A stretch of 64,000 bases of DNA from assembly GCA_951799425.1 (NCBI GenBank), contig OX637399.1:32371201-32435200 (forward strand), in the 5' to 3' direction. Within the stretch, counting starts at the first letter, position 1; every line of letters starts with the position of its first letter. The notes below the pieces were generated by a model. The model saw nothing but the letters and a program-made list of their open reading frames with translations. It did no database searches and was not told where the DNA came from. A program made the translations under genes and the position numbers. Below, in pieces: positions 47,888 through 61,082 of the stretch. This DNA comes from Ilex aquifolium. Its lineage: Eukaryota; Streptophyta; Magnoliopsida; Aquifoliales; Aquifoliaceae.

Positions 47888-48868
47888 CTATGATCCAATC
47901 CAGTGGCGGAGGGACACTAGGACCAGGGGGCTAGGCCCAACCTCAAATTTTGAATTTTTTTTTATTGATATACATATATCACTTTGTTAAATATTTTTCA
48001 AAATAATTTTATTATACCTACCCTAATATTTTTGTATAAGCTAACACAAAATGACTTAGTATATTATAGACACGCTTCAGACATGTTTAGATATATTTTG
48101 GACATATTGAAACTCATTTTGTAAAATTTTTTTACAAAAAATTACGAGCTTCTTTAAATATTGAATCAAAAGTAGGATTATTATATGATAAAATATAGGA
48201 TTATTTTATAAGTATATAAGAAACATGTTCATAAAATAAAGTAAAAAAAAAACATTTGAAATCTCAGGAGGCAATAACAATGTTGTCCATGATTTTGTTG
48301 CTTATTTTCAGCATCTCTTTACTCATAATTCTTGTCTAACAATATTTTTTTTTCTAAATTATGAACTTCAACCGGTCTTTAATTTCTAGTTTAATGTATT
48401 TTATTGTAGTAGAGATTTCCGCGATTAATATATTTTTGGATATAATTTATGATTTTTTTTTTGTACTCTTAATTTAAACTTGAAATTAATTGTAATTGGC
48501 CTACAATTAATTTCTTATTTTCAACGATTGACATCTATTTAAACAAATATAAATTTATTATTATATTTTTATTGATTAAAAAATATTAATAAAAATTTAA
48601 AATTAAAGTACACACCCTAAACTAAATTCATCGCTCAACCACTAGTTCAATCGAGCCATAAACTGAGGTCAGAGTCCTAGACATTGCATATATTCGAAGG
48701 CATTCATTCAAATGGCATTTTTTTTCTTTTTTTTTTCGAGTAAGAAGATTGTCGTGCATCTTGATTACAATGGAAATTGACAAAGTAAAAATAGCTGGAA
48801 AACGGACAATCAAGTTAAAATGGAGCGATGTCAGTGCCATTTGATTTGAATCGGGTCAAAAATCAATA
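47888..48868. repeat. Duplicated non-coding block, copy 2 (after DC1 copy D)
   Basis: It matches 5490-6370 and 54754-54949 plus 59350-60150. It stops abruptly at 48868, where it fuses to part of a TIR element. No gene is seen. Confidence 0.75.
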
Positions 48869-49644
48869 CTCATTCAATATTAATATTTTTAAAAAATAAC
48901 AACAGTAACATATTCAACAAAAATAGTGACATGCTTAACAAAAACTGTAACATACTTAACAATAATTATTTCTCTCAAATTCAAACGCAAAAAATAGTAC
49001 CATTCAAACACAAAAAATAGTAATATTCAAAAAAAAAAAAAATAGTAACATTGAATATTAATATTTAGTAAAATAATAGTAGTAACATGCTCAACAAAAA
49101 CAGTAACACGCTCAACACAATAGTAACATGAACAGTAACATACTCGACAAAAACAGTAACATGAACAGTAACATAATAAAAAAAATAGTAACATGAATTT
49201 GAATATATATATATATATATTCGGCTACCACTTTTCTCACCATAGCACTGCCACCATCGCACCATCGTCACCTTCTGAGCAACGTCAACCATCACGTTGT
49301 CATCACTTCCAAAACAACGCTCACCACCATGACCACCACACAAAACCCATTTAAGTTCCACTTCGATATATATATAGAAAGAGAGAGAGCTTTGAATTTG
49401 AATTTTAAATTTATAATGAAGATTTTATTGGCATATTTTAATTGACCTTGAATTAAGGGATAACAATTTTCAAAATAGAAAATTAATTTAACTTCCTTTC
49501 AAAGAAGGGTATTTTTGAGATAAAAAAAAAAGTGGACTTAAATCATTACATATAATTTTAAACATGGACTTAGCCCCTTATAAGTTTCCTTGTAGGATTT
49601 ATCTTCAAACAAGTACATCTGGGGAGACTCACTTCTAATTTTCA
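48869..49644. mobile_element. Truncated copy of the 46779-47878 element at a block junction
   Basis: It lacks the left terminus and starts within the AGTAACAT-rich interior (equivalent to about 47195), then runs to the right end (TTCTAATTTTCAC). About 150 bp of unique, GC-richer sequence (49220-49365) sits within its TA/GA run. On its left is the 3' flank of D and on its right the upstream block of E. Confidence 0.65.
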
Positions 49645-52250
49645 CTTTTTTTTTGGGTTCAATTGTCAGAGGTGTCTGGATCAGTTTACGTACATCTCAA
49701 TTAATTCTTTTTCTGTTATGGTAAAAAACAAAGTCATCCACGTCGAAATTAGAGTATTCATGAGAGATAAATTTCTCATGGTCTAACCTCAAAAAATTGT
49801 CATGATTCAAACTCAGAATGTTTCGGTTTATAACTCGTCTCTGTTATCTTTTGAGCTACCTTGAAGTTACCCTTAGGGCTTGTTTGGATGAATTTTGGAG
49901 AGAGATTTGGATTGGCTTCTCCAAATCTTTTCAAACCTAAACCCCTTTTTACGAATATGAGATTCAATATTTAATTCGGTCCATATCCATATTTGGTATG
50001 CAACACATACACATGTATGATATACAAATATATCATAATTATTAACAACTATATGTCCTGTAAATGACTATTTTACTCTTGATCAATCAAATTCATATCC
50101 ATGTTTAAGGGTACAATTATCTTCTGTATCTTTAACCCCATTAACCCATCTTTTCAAACCCACCTTCTCCCTAAATTTGACGAAACCCATGATCATGAAT
50201 TTAATCTTCGGGCCAGCTACGGGCTTGATTTAAAAATTCAGAATTGAATTTTCAATCCAAATATAAAATTTAGGAGTCCTTTTAACTATTTTCCCCAAAT
50301 CTATATCGTCAAGCTCTCCCATACCTTTTTACCAAACACCCCGTTAATGTTCTGTTCTTCTTGTCCATTTGCACCGGGACAACTACATAGGGGTTAGGGC
50401 CCACCTCCAAATTTTTATATTCCCGTTGTTAGGTTTTTCTAGGACAAGTGGTCAAGATACTTAGGTAGGACGTATATAATAAGAAAACACTAGCAAACGA
50501 TATCAATTAGTAAGATACTCCTTTTTACACTCACCTAACCATTATTTTAATATCAAATTTAGTTAGTTTATTCGATTATTTGATTCTGACGCCAAAATAT
50601 AATAATTCAGAAAAGCCAAAGTTTCCACACTAGCCAAGGCCACCGGGGAGCTATACACACAAGCTAAGGTTAAATTGTAAAGAAGGAATATTATAATAAT
50701 TAGACAATATATCCTATTAATTGGGTTTTTAACCCATTCTCAGGTGGATTAGTATTAACCCATATAAGTAGGTTACGACACACTGTGCAAACCGGGTCAG
50801 GGATAAACCCTAATGAGATTTTCTAGTCCCTTTTTTCTTCCCAAACATGGGATATATTTCATTATCCAATTTTTTGGATAATTTTTTTACACTGCATATT
50901 ATACTCTGTAGTTCGGAACTACGTATTTCTTAGTGTTCCAATCAATTCCCTTTTCTATCTCCAAACTCTTTTCTATTATGAACTTCTTCACTAACATTGA
51001 TCAATTACGAACTTAAAAGTGTATATATATTCGCTCCGGCACCATTTCTCTAGCAAACTAATTTAAAGAGTGAGGTCTACTAACTAGGACACATGAGACA
51101 CACACCATACACACATTTTAATGTCAAACTCATCAACAACCCTATATAACAACTGACAAATGAAAAGAAAATGGCAAGTGGCTTACAGCACTAGATAAAA
51201 GAATGGGTAAATTACAAACACACCCCCTTAGTGTTTCTGAAGTTTTCTCTGCACCCCATCTTATTTTTAGACTTACATTAACCTCCTTGCAATGTGACAA
51301 TTTGGATCAAATCCACCAAAATTGGTAATTTTGAATTTTCTCACTAATCTATCAACAATCTCCCAAAAACATCCCCAAACAAATTACCTTAAATTGACCA
51401 AAGAATTTGTCGAATCTGCCAACAAAATTTAACAAAAAAGCAATTGGTAAGGCATTGAAGACTGAAACGTTGGTGGAGTGTGTTTTGCACACACACATGT
51501 GAAACTATGACACACACACATTTCAAGATATTTCCTTGAAATTTACACCGGTAATTTCGGATAAAGTCATAAATAAACCATATATAACAATTAACTAGTA
51601 GTAGCAAGCAAAAAATAAAATGGCAAGTGGCCAACAATACTCGACAACTCATCTTCATCTGGAAAACACAACAACTTGGAAAAAAAAAACAACTAAAATA
51701 AGAATAGTTAAACCAATTTGTAAGACATTGTAAACTGAAACAACGGTGGAGCTAAGAGTTTTGCAGTCCTTATGAACAGTATGAACGTCTCGCTATCATT
51801 AGATATAAAATGTAAAGGGAACTATAACTATTTCAGAGCATAGTAAGCTTTAGAAGTAGTTGATTTCATTAAACCAGAGTTAGAGAGTTCACTAATATAA
51901 TATATCTTATTAAGAAGTGCGATTGTAAAAATTTTACACTATAGTTTCTAGTAATCCGACGGTCTGCATAAAAAGTATCTATTAAAGGTTATAATGTAGA
52001 GTTTCTATGATCGTACTATTTTTTATATATACATTTATACCTAGATATCACCTCGAAATACAAGACTTATATAATTAGAAGTCAAGGAATCTTTATTATA
52101 ATAATAATCAAACTAACAATGAAGTTAATACAAGCATACCTTCAGTTCATTTACATTCAATTCATACCAGGTATATACCTCGGTTTTACAGAGTCTAAAA
52201 CCTACCACTCTCGCACCTCCTTGTGATCTCTTTCCCACCAAGACATACAA
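49643..52250. repeat. Duplicated upstream block of DC1 copy E
   Basis: It aligns with 18898-21512 upstream of B, including the SINE-like piece (49643-49865), the GGGCTTGTTTGG element (49876-50342), and the leader right up to the start codon. 50665-51140 has no match in B. Promoters of B and E are therefore paralogous. Confidence 0.75.
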
Positions 52251-54079
52251 ATGGAGCTTCAACATTTCAGCCATGAGCATCCATTGATCCTCAAAGAAGT
52301 GCAAAAGGAGGGTGAAGGTGACAAATGTTTCTGCTATGCGTGTGAGAAAGTGATATTAGACTCTGCATATAATTGTGGAGATTGTTCTTACTTTCTACAC
52401 AAAAGTTGTGCAGAACTCCCCCAGGAGGTTAAACACTACACACACTCTAAACACCTTCTAACCCTCCATCCATGTTCACCTTATAGTAGTGGTGGGTATA
52501 CTTGTGATACTTGTGAAGAAGATAGAGATCGATTCAACTACTTTTGTTCTCTTTGCAAGTTTAATATATGCATATCATGTTTTATTCCGAAATATGAGAT
52601 TACACCTGAAGTGCAACGCGAGATTACACATGAACTTCATGAACACTCTTTAACCCCCATACTTAGGCGAATCTCTTTCATTTGTGATGTTTGCCGCATA
52701 AAAAGTGAAGACATGTCCTATATATGTTTGACTTGTCAATTCTTGGTCCATAAGAGTTGTCTTTCGTTACCTAAAATCATCAACCGTAATTATCACCATC
52801 ACTCTCTCACCTTCATCTACAAGTATTATGAGTTCATCAATTTCAGACAAGAGTGTGGTATTTGTGGTCTCTACATTTCCCAGGATGGTTGGGCTTATTG
52901 TTGTACCCTGTGTAGATATTTTATCCACGTGAGATGTTCAATTATGACTCCAATGTCTTTGAGGTGAGTTTACTCATTTTGTCTTGTTTAACTCTGTTAC
53001 TCTTTCTACTAAAATATTTGTAGTGATTTCTCATTGTCAAGTAAATGTTTTGTTTGGAATTTTGTGGTTTCAGATGTGGTGAAAATGAGAATGAAGTTGA
53101 TCAATCAATCGACCCTAATCTGCTACACTTACCGGTGATCGATGGTTCCTTAGAACTGTTTAGACATTTTACTAAACAAATCATTCTTGAAGATATTGAG
53201 AGAGAGGCAGAGCTCATTCATTGGAGTCATGAGCATCCACTAATCCTTTTCGATGTGCAAAATGACGATGATATCACGGATGAGATTACGTTATGTGATG
53301 GTTGCATGCAACCAATATCATTTCCATTTTACCGTTGTGGTCAATGCAACTATTTTCTCCATTTAAGTTGCGTCAACTTACCACGAGAATTGCAGCACCC
53401 AATTCGCCATGAACACTCAATGGAACTTTGTCGGGGTACGGAATTCTACAAGACCGTCAAGTGCTACGCTTGCTGGGTACACACAAATGGATTCTTCTAC
53501 AAATGTGAAACATGTGAAATCATCCTTGATGTCAAATGTGCTTTCCTACCTACTTCGATTGCCCATCAAGCTCACAAGCATCCATTGGTTCAAATGAAAG
53601 GTTCAGAAGATATCTGCAATGGAGCTGGTTTCTCCTTCTGTACAAGCGGATTTAAATGTGATGATTGCAAGTTCAAAATATGTCACGACAGTGCTCTACT
53701 CCCACCTACCATCAGGCATAGATGGGACAGACATCCCCTCACCCTTTGCTATCCTCCATATAGTGACCATCCTGATGAGTTTCATTGTGAAATGTGTGAG
53801 GACGAAATAAATCCCAAATATTGGATCTATAATTGTAGTGATTGCGATCAATCGTTTCATCTTTACTGTATTAAAGATTACTATTCAAACATCAAGTATG
53901 GAGATACCGTTGAAGTTAATTGTCATCTACACCCTCTGACATTTGTACGAAAGGCAAGGAAGAGGTCCTCGTATTACAGCTGCGGTGATTCTTCTGATAG
54001 TGATAAACCCATATTCGAATGTGGTGAGTGCAATTATACATTGTGCTTAAATTGTATTACTCCAAATATATTTACTTAA
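52251..54079 (+). CDS. DC1-domain zinc-binding protein, copy E
   Basis: Exons 52251-52963 and 53074-54079, with a 110-bp GT-AG intron in phase 2, give 572 residues. It starts [12 protein letters not shown], with four DC1 repeats in exon 1 and five in exon 2. Between repeats 2 and 3 it has a unique extension, ITPEVQREITHELHEH, in which a short segment is doubled. The codon at the exon 2 start gives RCGENE where the others have RGGENE or RGVENE. Repeat 7 is degenerate (CNGAG, CHDS) as in A and D; the other repeats keep CxxC and HxxC. The basic patch RKARKR is kept. The upstream block is like that of B; the short intron, exon 2 and 3' flank are like those of A. The gene appears intact, and its function is not known beyond probable zinc binding. 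Confidence 0.9.
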
Positions 54080-54753
54080 TTTTTGTTAGAAGTTCTAACG
54101 GTTGAGTGGATCATGAAATTGTATTATTGGTTAAGCAATATTGTTGTCCACTGACACCTCATGAAAGAGGATAATGCTTCAACAGAGAAGAGCACAATGA
54201 ATAATTTGATCTCTCTCTCTCTCCTCGCTCTCCCTCTCTCCCTCTCCCTGTCAGCCCTCTCTGAATGTACGGACAAATAATGTATGTAACATTGAGATAC
54301 AGTTTGAATGTAATTATCTTAATATGGTTGTCATGTTTCTTTTAAAAACAGTTTCAAACAACATGTAACTGATTTTTTTATTTTTTATTTTTGAAATGAA
54401 CATGTAATTGAATGCAAGGTTTATATATTGCTTTCATCATGGCGGATCACTGTGAGATGACTAGCAAATAAATACGGAAAAACACCATTCACTCTATGCT
54501 TACCATGATTGTTGTTTCCCGATTTCTAATTAATTGGAGAATTTTTAATTTTTTTTTAAATATTTATGATTTATCTAATCAAATTTTATCTTAACTTTTA
54601 ATAAACTCAAATAAACAAAATTTACTCACGTGTGTGCAGATCTTCATCATGCAAAAATAAATTAAAAAATTCTTTAATTATTAGATAATTTTCATAGATA
54701 AGGCTCAATAGTTGGCACTTGGCAAGCCATATAGAAAAAAAAAAGTATGTTAT
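54080..54753. other. 3' flank of copy E
   Basis: It matches the 3' flanks of A and D, including the CT-rich tract near 54212-54250. No gene is seen. Confidence 0.6.
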
Positions 54754-54779
54754 CCAGTGGCGGGGGGCACTAGGGCCCC

Positions 54780-54805
54780 GGGGGGGGGGGGGGGGGGGGG
54801 GGGGG
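54780..54805. repeat. Run of 26 G residues
   Basis: It lies at the position where the paralogous blocks (5530-5545, 47925-47935) have only five to seven G residues between GGGCCA and CTAGGCCCA. It is either a true homopolymer expansion or a sequencing/assembly artefact. Confidence 0.95.
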
Positions 54806-56221
54806 CTAGGCCCACCCTCAAATTTTGAATTTTTTTTTTATTGATATACATATATCACTTTGTTAAATATTTTTCAAAATAATTTTATTGCGCTTACTCT
54901 AATAATTTTTTTGTATAAGCTTACACAAAATGACTGAACATATTACAAACTAGGGATAACCCGTGCCTGAAGGCACGGTGCAACTAAAAAAATCGAACAT
55001 TGAATTTGAACACAAAATAATCAACAAATGGACATTGGTGCTAAGAAGCAAAAATAAAAATGGATGTTGGTGAAGTAATAACACAACGGACAAAAATAAG
55101 TAGGTTGAAATGGTATTGAACCAAAAGGAGTTTACAATAATTGACTAAATTATAAATTAGTCTGAAAACAATCAAAATCCAAGGAATGAATTATGCAAAA
55201 ATCATACAACCCATTACCCACATAAAACCAAGAAACCAATCCATGTCGATCATTTTTTCAAACATCTTGTGAGCAAGCCCAAAAAAGGAAAACTAACAAA
55301 ACTTTGAGCATACTCAAATGAAAAAAGAGCAAACTCAATTGGAATTTGACTGTTCAAGGAGTATAAAGCAAGAAGATCACAATTTCAAAAATTCAACCGC
55401 CACTGCAAAAAATACCCAGACATGAGATGCTTTAAATCAGAGAGTCATGCCAATCACGTTCCCCGGACTTCGCCCAAAGCTTTATTCATTCGTAAGTCTA
55501 TCAAGATGCGTCGCTTTGTGAGAACTTTCTTGACATATCATGCAGTTTAATTCTTGGCATATTCTTCTTTTGGTGCAACCCTTGTCACCAGGCAATTTTT
55601 AGTTCTTTCAAAATTTGTCAATCTTCTTGTTACGTTGGCTTCTTTTACTCATTGTGGGAAATTGGACTTGTTTTTGTAAGATGTCCAGACGCAAATGTAA
55701 TGAAAAAAATAATGGACTCAATAACCTGCATGCATAATCTACTGGAACCTATCCTAATTCTAGTCTTAATTACAAAGCACCAACCCTTTTAAGGACACCA
55801 GATGCCATAATGCTATTGAATTAGCACAATAATCTAGCAAGTATCAACTAATGCGCCCATGACGTGGCATCAACTGTAATTTGTTGTTCAGTGATTGTAT
55901 TATAAATCATCGCTGAAATTCAATACAATGAGGACAATATAAGAAAAAGAACGCCAGAACAGGTATTGCCAATAGTGTGGAGAAGCACCAAGTTGCAAAA
56001 AAACCATAGGTTTAGAGGATTCCTTGATGGCACTCCTAGATTGTAAGGCATCTATATATTAAAGAAAACAATGTTGAAATGCTTTTCAAAAATACAATTT
56101 TTGATGGAATGCATGAAACCTCATGATTGTGCATTGTTGGCAAATCAGACAACAAAATCATTCATTGGAAAATGTATAATCCAAAATGACCAATTACAGA
56201 AATTATGCTGAGAGATCATAC

Positions 56222-56430
56222 CGCTCTTGGAGGTTCTTCATTTGCTCCTTATAATGCTTTTCTATATACTGCTTGGCAGCTTCAACCTTCTGCTTAGTGG
56301 CGTCTGAAGGTATTTCCTCACTCGGTGCTTTTGACCCTTCTTTTCCATTATTTGTAGCTTCCTTTTTCTTTGAACTCTTCTGCTTATCTTTTGATCGGAA
56401 TTTACCAAACCAACGCCTCGCAGACTCCAT
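56222..56430 (-). pseudogene. First coding exon of an NDR-type AGC kinase, captured by a Helitron
   Basis: The minus-strand frame starts MESARRWFGKFRSKDK and goes on through a Lys/Ser-rich stretch to QKVEAAKQYIEKHYKEQMKN and LQER. That last part is the conserved N-terminal regulatory (MOB-binding) region of plant NDR/tricornered-like kinases. The exon ends at a GT donor (56221-56220), after which the frame runs on for six codons to a stop. No kinase domain exon is present in the Helitron, so only the 5' end was captured. The family call is from memory of NDR N-termini. Confidence 0.75.
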
Positions 56431-58361
56431 CTATCTCACTTGACTAACACCTCTCTGATCAGGACTCAACTAAAACCTCAAGTACCATAAATCCAAGCTG
56501 CTAAATGTTTTGGTTTCTACAACATCAGTGAGTACCACACAATTCATTCAATTTATGTGTCCATCCACATAAAGAAACCAATTTCATAAGCTCTGCATTC
56601 AGATATAAATAATCACATTCAATTTGAAAAGTAATGAGGCCCAAACTATACTTCCCAGTAGGATAAGTAGTTCTTGCAATTTCACTTCAAATAATTTCAA
56701 ATAATTGAGTTCATTTTATTTTGTCCCCTCAAATATTTTTGCAATATCAAGAATCTGAAAAAAAAAATTGTACCATAAATAATAACAAAAACCAATACTT
56801 TAGATCTCAAAGGAAAAAATATGATTAAACCTTGCAGGATAAGTAGTTCTTGCAAGGTCACTTCATCTCCATGCACTATAATTGCAAAGGAATTTTAGTA
56901 AAACCAACCATATATAGTAAAATCAAACAATGGCACACATGGAGAACGTATTACCCAATTAATCATATTTGACAGCAATCCAGTAATAAAAACAGACCCT
57001 TATAAATTCAACAAATTAAAAATCATGGTATCCTACTTTTTTCACACATTCATTAGAAATTCGATATCACTTATACCATGAAACCTATGCAACTAAAAAC
57101 AGACCCTTAGAAATTTTGTTACTAACTTCTTTAAGTTAAGCTTGCCTTTAAAAAAAATGGAGAACAATACAAAATAGAGGCTCACTGACCTTTTGAGCAA
57201 CCGATCAGAAAATTCGTACACATGACCAAAAAAAAATGAAGAAACATGAATAGGAAACTCAAAAAAGCAATAAAGTATCAGAATTTAACATGTGGGCATG
57301 ACAGGCAAATTTAACATGAATAGGATCCCTGAACATGCAAATTAAACTGAATGCAGCTTGATACCTCAGAAAATCAGAATGGAACCGTGGAAGGAGGAGA
57401 TGAAATAAAATGATTTGTAAAACCCAAGAAAAGTCACATACGCACATGACAAATCAAGCAGATGCCAAATGTTAAATGCAGTCCAAGCAAATAAACAGGC
57501 AGCCTTTTTAAACAGTTGATACCCCCTCAAGCAGTAAGATTCTACAGCAGTAGTCCCCCAATAGAATTTTAAAAGACGAATTTAATTAAAAAGGCACAAA
57601 CCCAGCAAAAAAGGCAGCCTTTTTCAATGCATGATTAATTAAATGAATGGAAGAGGAACAAACCTAACATTGAACTTTGAATCACGAAAGACCCAAGAAA
57701 TAAACCATAAAGTAAAAAAAAAAAAAATCATCCGATGAAAATGACCAAAAATTTTCAAAAACCCCAAACTTAAAAAGATGATGCAATCTAAATCAATAGA
57801 ACAGTGGCCACAAAAAAACAAAATACAAAATATGAGACCTGAGCTGAAGATTTAGGATTGTCCAATGCAAAAGATCCAAGCTTTCAGCTACCCACCAAAG
57901 ATAAAGGAAACATTTAGAAAGAAATAAAACCCAAATAAACATACCTTTGACTGGAGACAAAAATACCAAGGCAAAAATCTGACGTGAAGAATGAGAAACA
58001 TTAGAAAAACTCCAACCCATCTTTTGCTTTGATTCCTAAACATTAGCAATAAAGAAGTGCAAAAGAGTGGGCAAGCATATGAAGGACCAAGTCCACTGGA
58101 GGTGCGAAACTGAAAAAAATTCAGGTTGCTAGGGATAAAAAAAAAAAAGCTACTACCTCAGATTGTACATCAGAATCCCAAGTTTCAAATACTTTCAAAT
58201 AACATACTTTAAGTATATCAGAGCTTTGAAAATTCTGCTTCAGCGATGTAAGCTTTTCAAGAAAGTTATGGATTGGAGCACATGCTAAAAATTTCAATTT
58301 CGAAAAATTTCAAATCAAAAACATCAAATTACAGTGCTTCCCGGAGCTTGTGGCTAGATCA

Positions 58362-58411
<50 letters not shown>

Positions 58412-59200
58412 AGACCTTGTGTGTGACTCCAAAAACCCCCAATTTGAAAACCCAAATTTCAAAAATTTGTGTGTGGGTGTGTTACTGGAGAGAGAGAGAG
58501 AGAGAGTGTCCTATACCAAGAGGATAGCTTTGATGCTATCTCTATCAATGGAAATGCCAGTAACATCTTCCTGCCATCAACAAAGTCCTCCCTGCCTTCT
58601 CCATGAAGCACTCCCTCCAAGAAATCATCAATTTTGAATCAAACCCATTAATTCGATTTACCCATGAAAGCCATGGAAAAAAATCCCCAAAATTCAAACT
58701 ACCCAACAACACCCTCACTATATTCCCACTTTCCCCTTCACTGTACTTCCTCCCAAAAGCCACCCTACAGACCACATCCACCGGCGATGACGACCACGAC
58801 GACGATAACAGAGCAGTGAATGTTTCTTCTTCTCTCAGAGCAGCGAAGGACTGAACCCTTCTGTTACTCAGAAGCTGAAGAACACAGATGCCACGGTGCC
58901 GAGGTGGAGGAGCATGAGAGGCCCATGGCGCTGAGATAGAGGTAGGAGTGGCTACGGTGGCGTGTGGCGTGTGGCGTGTGGCGTTTGGCGCTGTGGCGGA
59001 GCGGCACCCTGGCCTCTACGTTTGTGTGCTCTGAGAGAAAGAAAGAAAGGGTATGGGGGTAGGGGTTTCATATAGAGAGGGAGGGGGATGAAGTGTGTCA
59101 GGCGTCTGTGTATTGCGTGTAGAGTAACGTTGCGTGTGTCAGGCGCTGTGTATTGGGTTTAGAGTAACGTTTTGTATTGGGAAATTTTGAAGGTCGTTTG
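56431..59200 (-). other. Helitron interior upstream of the NDR exon
   Basis: No protein homology is recognised. Splice-like words on the minus strand (for example CAAAG with GTATGT near 57940) and the CT/GT-rich stretch near 58360-58510 could be 5' UTR exons, introns and promoter of the captured kinase gene. Short open frames here show no family features. Confidence 0.35.
58362..58413. repeat. (GT)n(GA)n microsatellite
   Basis: About 15 GT followed by about 9 GA units, inside the Helitron. Another (GA)n is at 58490-58506. Confidence 0.95.
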
Positions 59201-61082
59201 AATTTTTGAGAGATAAATTCTTGGCCGTCGGATGTTGAAGCCCCAAATGATTTGAGACCGTTGGATGTTGAAGCCTAAATTGATTTGAGGCCGTTGGATG
59301 TTGAAGTCTTGAGATTTGAGCCGCTCTGTTTTATATTATAGATTATAGATATGCTTCAGACATGTTTGGATATATTTTGGACATATTGAAACTCGTAAAA
59401 TTTTTTTATAAAAAATTACTATCTTCTTTAAATATTGAATCAAAAGTTGGATTATTATGTGATAAAATATAAGATTATTTTATAAGTATTTAAGAAACAT
59501 GTTCATAAAATAAAGTGAAATTTTTTTTTTTGAAATCCGGGGAGGCAATAACAATATTGTTCATGATTTTTTTGCTAATTTTTAGTGTCTCTTTACTCAT
59601 AATTCTTACCTAATGATTTTTTTTTTCTAAATTATGAACTTCAACCAGTCATTAATTTCTGGTTTAATGTATTTTATTGTAATAGAGCTTTTTGCGATTA
59701 ATATATTTTTGGATATAATTTATGATTTTTTTTGTTTGTACTCTTAATTTAAACTTGAAATTAATTGTAATTGGTCTACAATTAATTTTTTATTTTCAAC
59801 TACTAACCTCTATTTAAACAAATATAAATTTATTATTATATTTTTATTGATTAAAAAATATAAATTAAATTTTAAAATTAAAGTACCCATCTTAAACTAA
59901 ATTATTGGCTCTACCACTAGATCATAAACTGAGGTATGGCCCAATGAGCCACGGACTATTTGTCAGAGTCCTAGACATTGCATATATTCAAAGGCATTCA
60001 TACAAATGACTTTCTTTCTTCTTCTTCTTTTCAAGTGGAAAGATTGTCGTGCATCTTAATCACAATGGATATTGAAAAAGTAAAAGTAGCAGGAAAACGG
60101 ACAATCAAGTTGAAATGGAGCGATGTCAGTGCAATTTGATTTGAATCGGGTTAAAAATCAATACTCATCATTTTTTCATGACGTACGTTGTATTTCATCT
60201 AATTCCATCGTTTAGGTTTTGAAATTAGCTTTTTGTTGCTTGGTGGAAGATTTAAAATATTTGTAATTTATTACATAAAATCCTAATTCGATTTTCGTCG
60301 ATTTTTTTAGTTAAACTCTAAACGTCATGTAATTTGATTTCAATTGCTTCTGTCGCAAATTTTCATTCTTAGTAATCTCCATATGATTAGTAGTTTAATT
60401 CAACTTTCAAGTGTTTTTTAGTTTTGAGGACACCTATAAATAATTTTTGTGCTTATTGATCCAGTAATATCATCACTATTGATTAGGGGTGTTAATTGAG
60501 TTGGACTTTTTTGAGCTTAAGTTAGAGCCTGTCAAGCTCAATTTTCTAAACAAATTTTAAAAATTGTTCAAATTTGACTTATTTAGAAAATAAATCAAGT
60601 CTAACCTCGAACCGAGTCCGAGTAATTCGACTATTTTATTTATAAACGAGTCGAACTTTGCGAGCTCGAGCTGAACATTTTAGGCTCGTTTCTTTAAACA
60701 TATCTAAAAAATTGTTCAAACTCAACTCGTTTAGAACACAAATCAAGCTCAAGCTAAGTCTTATTTGAATTGACAATAAATAGTTCGTCTCAATTAACAC
60801 CCCATTACTGAGTGTAATGTGCACACCCAATGAGAGAGTGCCAAAAATTAGTTTTTTGGATATACTAGTTTACTTTTTCAAAAAGAAATTCTGAAATAAT
60901 TTTGAGAATATGATATGTGAGAGTTATTTATTTAGAATGTACAATAAACGAAATGTTAAAATTACAAAAAAAAAATAAAAAAATCTCCCTTTAAAGGTGA
61001 TGGGCAGCATAATGGCTTTTGTGCCTTGTTATACCGTTAAAAAAAGTCGATTATGGACAACGGCTAGTTATTATAAAGTAAT

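Larger units (their letters stand above)
54950..59349 (-). mobile_element. Helitron (4400 bp) carrying a gene fragment
   Basis: On the minus strand it starts TCTATAATCTATAATATA after an A and ends with the hairpin CCGTGCC-TTCA-GGCACGG (54961-54978), GTTATCC, then CTAG before T. The empty site is visible in the paralogous blocks (5672-5684, CATATTACAGATATGC), and removing the element restores that sequence with one difference. No Rep/helicase is present, so it is non-autonomous. It carries the first coding exon and probable upstream region of a kinase gene in the same orientation. Confidence 0.88.

Noticed and set aside
58350-58854. Two open frames of 95 and 83 codons within the Helitron
   Set aside because: One starts in a GT/GA microsatellite, and neither shows family features; they more likely lie in a captured 5' UTR region.
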